Assembly (NCBI GenBank): GCA_025201375.1
Contig: JAIWZP010000009.1
Location: 186,001-250,000, forward strand
Reading direction: 5' to 3'
DNA length: 64,000 nt
Source: Gongronella butleri
Taxonomy: Eukaryota > Mucoromycota > Mucoromycetes > Mucorales > Cunninghamellaceae
Under the pieces are notes generated by a model that worked only from the letters and a program-made list of their open reading frames with translations, was not told where the DNA came from and made no database searches. This document shows positions 58,717-64,000 of the stretch, piece by piece. The position numbers and the translations under genes were made by a program. The number at the start of each line of letters is the position of its first letter. The stretch's first letter is position 1.

Positions 58717-59685
58717 ATGCGCGTGTTCACTTGTTTTTTGCTGCTTTTGTTTTCTGTTTTTGCCGTTCAATGCCTTGCCAAGGCAAAGGGAAGGAAACAA
58801 GATGACGGCAATATCAGAGACAGCGAGGAAGACAACAGCCACGAAGAGCCATGTGACATATCTGTAAGTCAAAAGAGAGGTCTGGGCACGCGCAATTGGC
58901 GCTGACTGAGGCACGTCGTTTTTTTTTATTCTTTTCTTTCTCTGCAGATGATCATTGCCAAGTATCAGGAGCAATTGGATGGCGATATGCTTGACCAGAT
59001 TAAGTTGAAAGTTCAAAATAGCGCAAAGTCGGCCAGAGCGGCCATGGGCAGCGTGCTTGATACCAAGCTGAACAAATTGGTTCAGGCGCAGCGCCAGGAA
59101 GAAAACGATTTCGAGAAACAATACACGAAATTGCTCGCGGAACTTGATGAGGCCGCACAAAAGTCCACAGTCACCGTGTCTACAACTGACTTGACGTCGA
59201 CAACGACGACCAGCACCAGCTTGACGTCCACGACGATCATTAGCACCATCCAAACCTTGGCCACGCTCACTGCCATCAGTGGTTCCACCGAAAAAATCAT
59301 CACCACCATCACCAGCACGGATGTCACGTCAGAACCATCGCCGGAAGCCACGGCCGCTGCTGATTTCGAGACCACAGGCACTTGTGTCACGTACGCGAGC
59401 GCTAAGGATCTTGTTTTTGCAGGATACACCATTGTGGTCAGCCAGCAAAAGGTGACGCTCATGCAATGCTGGGGATTGTGCAATTCACAAAGCGAACCGA
59501 GCAAGCCGTACTGGATGGGTCTTGCCCAGGGCCTCAATCCATCCGTGGGAGGCGTATCAACGCCAGCCAGTGAATGTTTGTGCCTGAAATCTAAGCCAAC
59601 CGGAACATCAACAGATTGTGGCGACGTTTACGGCATTGCTGCAAATTTGTCAGGCTCCACAAAGGTTTACAAAGTGAATAACTAG
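58717..59685 (+). CDS. Secreted WSC-like, Ser/Thr-rich protein, 294 aa
   Basis: Exons 58717-58863 and 58948-59685 join in frame to 295 codons. MRVFTCFLLLLFSVFAVQCLA is a signal peptide. Residues 50-125 form an alpha-helical, coiled-coil-like region. A threonine/serine-rich segment (about 130-170, TSTTTTSTSLTSTT and similar) is a likely O-glycosylated spacer. The C-terminal cysteine module (GTCVTYASAKDLVFAGYTIV, MQCWGLC, SECLC, DCG) resembles WSC domains but has about six cysteines rather than eight. WSC proteins bind cell-wall glycans. There is no transmembrane segment or GPI signal at the end, so it is probably secreted or wall-bound. Confidence 0.78.
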
Positions 59686-61764
59686 ATGCTCTGTCGTTGA
59701 AAATAATAGAACGAATTCCTATTTTTTTTTTTTTTTTTGCCGACAATATTTCCGAAATTAATAATTCTGTGCGATTCCATGATTTTTTTATATAAATCAT
59801 TGCCGAGTAATGAATTACAGTGGTGGCGTACACCGATTCGAGGTGGGTCAGGCTTGGCCACTGTCTGCTTAAGTGCACGCAGTGGCTGTTGAAGCGGGAG
59901 TAAAGGGGAAACATATGAATTGATCGACGTTTATTGGTTTATTGCGTGTGATCTAAGGAAGTATGGCTGACCATTTTTCTGTGTCGGCAGCAGCATAAGA
60001 TGATTAGCGCCAGCAGAAGCAGTTTGTATCATATTTACAAAAAAAACAACAGAAAAAGCAATTAAAATGCGCATTTTTGCGCAAAAATTTAGCAAAAATG
60101 CAAGCTACAAGGAATACACTCTTCACATTTGTTAATCCTAGCGTTTCTCGTTTGCATGAATCCTCTCTTGAACCATTGGAGCCACTGGATAGCGCGCAAT
60201 GACCATTTTCAAAATCCACCATTTTCCCAAGGGGTGCAGTCACGGATTTGAAAATTGCAAAATACAAGACCTCAGATCGCCATGCCCTTCAAGTATAGGG
60301 TAACCACACCTCATTCAAAGGCAAAAGCACAATAAAAATCACGGGTCCATTGAGTGGGTATCGCGCAAAACGCAAAAAGTTGCAATTTTTCATCTCAAGT
60401 CAAACTCGACGAAATTTAATAAAGGCACTTTGAAAGTTATCTCATCATAAAGAGTACGACGAAAAGCGTAAATTGATATGGGTCATCTCTGAAAAAGGCC
60501 AATTTCTTGGCAATTTTGACGTGGTTTAATGATCATAGACATTTGTCGACGCGTCGCAACCGCGTCAAACGACAACTTTTACGCGCCTGTTCATAATCAA
60601 ATCCAGACATCTGACGTCTCTCTTGCTAGTGGACGCGTCAGCGAGCTTCTTTGGACGCGTTTTTCTGCATTCGTTTCCTGTTGAAGTTAAAACTAAAATC
60701 GACCATTGCTCGTCAACGACCGAGTCGACCACACTCGTTTTTGGCATTATTCGCGGTTTCTCCATGCAGATTCCCTTGTGTGCAACTTCGGTCCAATTCT
60801 GGGGACCTGATTTTTGGATTTTGGTTTGGGGCGCTTGCCACGTCTGAATTTTGATTTGCGCGTGGTGCGCCCAAATGACAAGTTACAGCTGAGCTGCGAG
60901 CTACAAAGTTGTTGCTCCAGATGAGCTCTGTCCGATAAGCTTGATTGCAGAATAATTTGATTCATAGGAAGAGTGCACAATTGCAAAATATACAAAATTG
61001 ATTCTTTCCCTTTGAAGACATGTCTGAAAGGCATTGGAGTGCTTTATAGCAAGCAGATAAACTGTACAACCTGAGAATATCAATAAGAGGCGCAAGTTTA
61101 GATACAATTCAACTCGCCGGATCGAGAAAAAGTTAGAAATTGGCATTATTTTTCTCTTGTTGCCGCGAATGAGCAGTGAATGGCAAGGGGTCACCCGGTC
61201 TCCCAGGGTTACCGAGCTTGTCAGATCGCAGCAAAATGGCCGCCATCTAACAGAAGCGGCTTGGGCTTTGGGACGAGCCTTTTCCATATAGCGAAAATTA
61301 TAAAAAGAGGGAGATGAAGGAAAAAAATATCGATTTGATGGACGTGTGACCTTTTTTTTTTACATGTGTAAGGGTTGGAAAAATGGCACGCGAATGTAGT
61401 TCTCCAACCATAGGCATTTAGCACATCATGGTTTTGCAGGCACAATCAGATCTGCAATTGAGGCAAATTGAGCGTTTTTGCAAATGCGTGTCGCGTCGAA
61501 CGTGGACAGGTGCGCATCTGTGGCGTGACTCAAATCCCCCTTGACCCATTTGTTGAGAGGTATGTTTTCCGTGTAGAAAAACGCCTTTTTAAACATGACA
61601 TCATAAAGGCATGTGTAAATAAAGGCATTGGCGAGGGATGATATAGGTATAAAAGGCACATTTTATTGCCTGAACATTGAAATAAGATAAATCAAACTAC
61701 AATTGACAGCTACATTTGACGAAGGAAAAGACTGGTATGTTGATTGAATGTTGAAATCACGTAT
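59686..61764. other. Intergenic gap holding inverted repeat copy R5
   Basis: A 2.1-kb gap between two genes transcribed toward each other. It holds R5 in minus orientation (about 60095-60900). No supportable gene. Confidence 0.55.
60095..60900 (-). repeat. Dispersed non-coding repeat, copy R5 (inverted)
   Basis: Read on the minus strand, the shared landmarks come in the same order as in R1: GCGCAAATCAAAATTC near 60858, CAAACCAAAATCCAAAAATC near 60828, GGAGAAACCGCG near 60767, GACGAGCAATGGTCG near 60713, AAACGCGTCC near 60663, GACGCGTC pairs, then CCCCTTGGGAAAATGG near 60237 and CTATCCAGTGGCTCCAATGG near 60195. Confidence 0.7.
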
Positions 61765-64000
61765 TTAAAAGCCTTCGTCACTGTCCTGATCGTAGTCCAG
61801 GGCACTGCGCTCGCGCTGCTTGGCCAATTGCTGCTCACGGATCGTGCCACAGTCGCACACGGCCAACATGACGTCCGGGTCATCTTTGAGGCGCTTGAGG
61901 GCCTTGTCGGCAGCCTCGCGTCGCGCAGCCTTGAAATTGTCCGAGCAGCCGCTGGCAAACGGCTTGCCATGCAAGAACACGACACACTGCTGCGTGTTGT
62001 CCATGTCTTTTTCGGATGTGGCCGTCGACACATTGCTAAAAATCACAAAGAAAAAAATCAAAAAAAAAATTTAAAATTTACAAAAAGAAAAACCTGGCAT
62101 GACGCGCCGCGATCTGATCACAACTCTCCTTTTTTTTTTTTTTTACCGCAGCATGTAGCCTTCGCATCCCAATTGCTGGAAGGTATTGATCATCTTGTTG
62201 ACAGGGTGGACTTGAAGCGTGTCTGGGCGCACATGCTCGTCCAGAATGGGCACGAGCCAATGATTGAAGAGTTCCTGAACGGGTTCGAGGCGGAATTGCG
62301 AGTCGACAAAGACGGCGCCCAGCATACTTTCAATGACGTCCGACAGCACCTTGGGCATGTTGAAGTCGAGCCAGAATTCGTGGCCAGCGTTGCCGGATGC
62401 CTCGACTTGTTTGATTTGGTGATCAATGGTCTCAATTGCCTTGATGAGCACGGACGAGTAGTGGATGATATGATGGTGCATCTTGATGTGCAGGCAGACG
62501 TAGCTGAGGATGTGGTTGTTGACACATGCGTCCTTTAGGTCCGTGAGGATGCCTGGCGGAGCCCCAGGGTATCTTTCAAAGAGATAGCGCACGACGAGGA
62601 AATCCAGAATGGCATCGCCAAGGAATTCGAGACGTTGGTAGCATGGAGCAGTGGAATTGGGCAGCGACGCGTGCGTGAGCGCCTCAACGACGAGCAATGG
62701 ATGGTCAAACTTGTATTTACTGATTTCTTGGACAGCAACAATGTTGACGGAGCGCAGCGCACGTGTCTCAGCGCGTGGAGGCACACTCTCGCGCGTCTTT
62801 TTGTAGGTCGGCCAAAAGTCGCGCCACGATTCCATCAAATCAAAGGGAATTTGCATCGCAATGGCGCACCGCAATCCGGCCTCCAAGCCGCCGCTGAGAT
62901 ACGCGGCACCGAGTGACGCCTCGACAATGTCGGCAAGACATTTGTCCGACAACATGTGGCGGTGTACTTGGTCGTGGAATTCGTCCGTGTCGTTGGCTGC
63001 GACAAAGCCATGTGGTCGCCAATGGCGCCGATTGAACGCCTGGCTCGTCACGTATCTGTACAGCTTGAGCCTCTTGGCCGCGCGATACAGAGATCGGTTA
63101 CAAATGACACGGATACGCATGCAATGCAATTCGCCTTCATTCGACAAGGGGAAATTGATGAACAGACGGATGGTCGCGACAAACTTGAGGAACGAGTCTG
63201 TGAAAAAAAATAAAAAAAATGAGAATAAATCACACAAAAGCTCTCCAAAGAAAAAAAGCCAAAAAAAAAAAAAAGAAAAAAAAGAAAAAAAAAACGGGCT
63301 GGTCCTTTTAACTTTTTTTTTCATGCTGTTTCGGGCCTTTACCACCAAGAGTCTCCAGACGTTCATAATCCATTTCCATGCTTGCGGATGGCGTGGTGTA
63401 AGCCTCCATGATAAGAAGATCCTGGACATCAAGGTCATAGCGTTTTCGGGCATCGAGGGCGAGGAGGACCGAATCAAGGCGGGTCATGATGGATGGGATG
63501 AGCATCCATGTCTGGAAGGTGGTGGCAGAGACAAAATAAGAGTGGCAGAATTGCGGAAGGATGAAGGAAGCCGTTGTCTTGCGAACCATAGCTTCATTCA
63601 TTTGTTTCGATGTCAAATAGCTCATGACCTTGTTGATTTTGACCACTTTGATGAGTGGCTGTTCCCAATCGGTGACCTCGACCTTGAACTTTTCCTCATA
63701 ATAGGCGGCGACCGAGTCGTGATCGACCTCGCGGATGGCAGACGATTTATCGACGGGGGACGCGGGCGTAAGATCATGACGCACTTGCTGCACGTAATAT
63801 CGGCGGCCCTGATCTGCATAGTCAATGAGAATCACATCATCAAACGCGTCGCGTGCGCGCCAGTCCACAGGCACCAATTCCTTTTGCAACGCGCGCCGGA
63901 CCTCGGCCCAATCGATCTGCTGCTGATAAAGGGCATTGGGATCTAGATGCGCACCATTGGTCAGATTGCTGCGGTCGAAATCGCGCGACAATGGGATCAA
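61765..64000 (-). CDS. Dicer-like ribonuclease III, 3' part (PAZ, RNase IIIa, RNase IIIb, dsRBD); 5' end outside window
   Basis: Exons in view: 64000-63343, 63197-62147 and 62035-61765. The first is open at the window edge. The N-terminal part fits a PAZ-type region. RNase IIIa begins in MDYERLETLGDSFLKF, with the motif completed across the intron, and has acidic partners in KCLADIVEASLGAAYL. RNase IIIb has QRLEFLGDAILDFLVV and KVLSDVIESMLGAVFVDS. All four catalytic acidic positions expected in each domain appear present, so both should cut. A C-terminal dsRNA-binding domain follows (CVVFLHGKPFASG, then NFKAARREAADKALKRL). The helicase region would lie beyond 64000. Dicer makes small RNAs for RNA interference from double-stranded RNA. 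Confidence 0.92.

Noticed and set aside
1..64000. tRNA or rRNA genes
   Set aside because: I looked for tRNA B-box-like GGTTCGANTCC elements and rRNA-like tracts while reading and found none convincing; a tRNA scan would be decisive.

Overview
This is a window of nuclear DNA from a filamentous fungus. It is most likely an early-diverging, Mucoromycota-type (zygomycete) species. The evidence is many short GT-AG introns (about 50-170 nt) with long homopolymer T or A runs, a Dicer-like gene, a DUF3712/LEA-like membrane protein, WSC-like and F-box/LRR proteins, and several zygomycete-style P450 paralogues. The lineage is inferred from gene style, not from a marker gene. Every multi-exon model below was built by hand, and its exon lengths were checked to close in frame with a terminal stop.

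Layout. An F-box/LRR protein (24-1982, +) is followed by a repeat-bearing gap. Next comes a block that may be about lipid oxidation: a cytochrome P450 (3997-6682, -), a TLC-domain membrane protein (7507-8569, -), S-adenosylmethionine synthetase (10377-11604, +), a DUF676-like lipase/esterase (12450-13783, -), a long-chain alcohol oxidase of the GMC family with a peroxisomal C-terminus (14706-17157, +), and two tandem P450s (19717-22223 and 23308-25765, +). The three P450s are paralogues of 548, 548 and 547 residues whose introns differ and which contain microexons of 6 to 18 nt. P450 hydroxylation, alcohol oxidation and peroxisomal targeting together resemble an omega-oxidation route. That is an inference from content and proximity.

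The middle holds an FHA-domain protein of TOS4/PLM2 type (26022-27527, -), a histidine acid phosphatase (30240-32709, +), a bHLH transcription factor (33192-35036, +), a small cysteine-rich secreted protein (37214-37609, +), a PSI-type single-pass membrane protein (37905-38740, -), and a convergent endocytosis pair: an AP180/CALM-like ANTH protein (39380-41515, +) and an intersectin-like SH3-SH3-DH-PH RhoGEF (41619-45880, -), whose stop codons lie about 100 nt apart.

The right part holds a secreted guanyl-RNase-like protein that appears to have lost its catalytic residues (47192-47509, -), a 1600-residue type II membrane protein with repeated LEA/DUF3712 units (51238-56772, +), a secreted WSC-like protein (58717-59685, +), and the 3' part of a Dicer-like gene running off the right edge (61765-64000, -).

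The large gaps are not empty. At least five diverged copies of one non-coding dispersed repeat, about 0.65-0.9 kb long, lie between genes (near 2420, 17405, 28489, 57575 and, inverted, 60900), with a likely sixth near 36130. I saw no tRNA, rRNA, CRISPR array or intact transposase gene.
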